7,206 bases of DNA from an uncultured cyanobacterium. GTDB taxonomy: Bacteria > Cyanobacteriota > Cyanobacteriia > PCC-6307 > Cyanobiaceae. Both the position numbers and the translations under genes were made by a program. Location: contig CAIYSK010000411.1 of assembly GCA_903928835.1 (NCBI GenBank), positions 1 to 7,206 of the forward strand, given 5' to 3'. This document shows, piece by piece, positions 7,044-7,206 of the stretch; position 1 is the first letter of the stretch; the number at the start of each line of letters is the position of its first letter. Under the pieces are notes generated by a model, which had not been told where the DNA came from, did no database searches, and saw nothing but the letters and a program-made list of their open reading frames with translations.

Positions 7044-7057
7044 GTTTCTTTTGATAC
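7044..7057 (-). promoter_or_regulatory. Possible second, degenerate NtcA-like half-match
   Basis: Leftward the bases read GTA, eight spacer bases, AAC, five of six consensus positions for NtcA. Its centre is 30 bases upstream of the perfect box, about three helical turns. If this distal box were the activator at about -41, transcription would start near 7009, immediately before the GTG start, but no good -10 hexamer is seen; TAGCAA and TACCAA are the nearest and both are poor. Confidence 0.22.
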
Positions 7058-7082
7058 AGAAAACCTGGCGGCACCAAGCCAT

Positions 7083-7107
7083 AAAAAAGCGCCCCCGAAG
7101 GGGCGCT
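7083..7107 (-). terminator. Intrinsic terminator of the groEL-like gene
   Basis: Read leftward, an eight-base-pair GC-rich stem (AGCGCCCC with GGGGCGCT, at 7107-7100 and 7095-7088) closes a UUCG loop (7099-7096) with a C-G closing pair, which is an unusually stable tetraloop. Six U follow directly (7088-7083), the first of them also forming the last stem pair. This is a textbook rho-independent terminator for the leftward gene entering from the right. Read rightward there is no U-run after the stem, so it is not expected to work in that direction. It separates the groEL-like transcript from amt. Confidence 0.92.
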
Positions 7108-7150
7108 GGAGCTGGGATCTGAAGGATCAAACTCCGACCGGGATCTCTCT

Positions 7151-7191
7151 TGAAATCAACAGTCGAAGTCCCGAGATCAATAGTCGAAGTC
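7151..7191. repeat. Tandem repeat, 21-base period, at the groEL-like stop codon
   Basis: Bases 7151-7170 and 7172-7191 match at 17 of 20 positions. Leftward, the first copy encodes DFDY and the TGA stop; the second copy, in the same frame, encodes DFDC and another TGA. The period is divisible by three, so it looks like an in-frame duplication of the gene's last codons that has begun to diverge. Confidence 0.75.
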
Positions 7192-7206
7192 GCCGCCGCC
7201 CATGCC
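7177..7206 (-). CDS. groL: 3' end of probable GroEL chaperonin gene (partial)
   Basis: Only ten leftward codons are inside the window, reading GMGGGDFDY followed by TGA at 7179-7177. A glycine/methionine-rich tail ending in acidic and aromatic residues is typical of GroEL C-termini. From general knowledge, gpmI and secG lie next to an oppositely oriented groEL-groES pair in picocyanobacteria, which fits. The identification rests on nine residues and context, so it is tentative. A strong intrinsic terminator follows 70 bases downstream, in the right direction for this gene. Confidence 0.6.
   Translation of the reverse strand, partial: GMGGGDFDY

Noticed and set aside
7083..7107. Bidirectional use of the hairpin as a terminator
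   Set aside because: Rightward transcripts meet GGAGCTGGG after the stem, with no U-run, and no rightward gene ends here.

Overview
The window looks like a core-genome segment of a GC-rich unicellular cyanobacterium of the Synechococcus/Cyanobium type. The main evidence is a ferredoxin-thioredoxin reductase variable subunit (ftrV), a cyanobacterial-style gpmI-secG block running toward a groEL-like 3' end, a PyrR, and an ammonium transporter gene preceded by a perfect NtcA-type palindrome (GTA-N8-TAC). I see no mobile element, CRISPR array, tRNA or rRNA.

Layout, left to right. A rightward cluster (2-2474) holds the 3' part of a divergent Hsp70-family ATPase, a membrane-anchored protein with TPR-like helical units that I cannot name, and ftrV. 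Gaps of 41 and 32 bases make it a likely operon. ftrV meets the leftward pyrR tail to tail, with the two stop codons overlapping in CTAG. A 257-base divergent intergenic region follows. Next is a rightward cluster (3259-5656): gpmI (glycolysis), secG (protein export) and an exported msrB (methionine sulfoxide repair), with gaps of 9 and 4 bases. msrB meets the leftward amt tail to tail, again with overlapping stops (TTAG). Upstream of amt (7009-7176) are the NtcA-like box, a weaker second box, a strong leftward intrinsic terminator and a tandem 21-base-period repeat. The last 30 bases encode a leftward C-terminus reading GMGGGDFDY, most likely GroEL.

The genes are mostly housekeeping: carbon flux (gpmI), nucleotide salvage (pyrR), redox control (ftrV, msrB), chaperoning (Hsp70, groEL), export (secG) and nitrogen uptake (amt). 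I do not see a clearly new system. The points most worth a second look are the Amt protein with Glu in place of the first pore histidine, the nitrogen-control box lying almost on the annotated amt start, the Hsp70/TPR-like membrane protein pair, the duplicated stop-codon segment at the groEL-like 3' end, and the two convergent gene pairs that share stop-codon bases.
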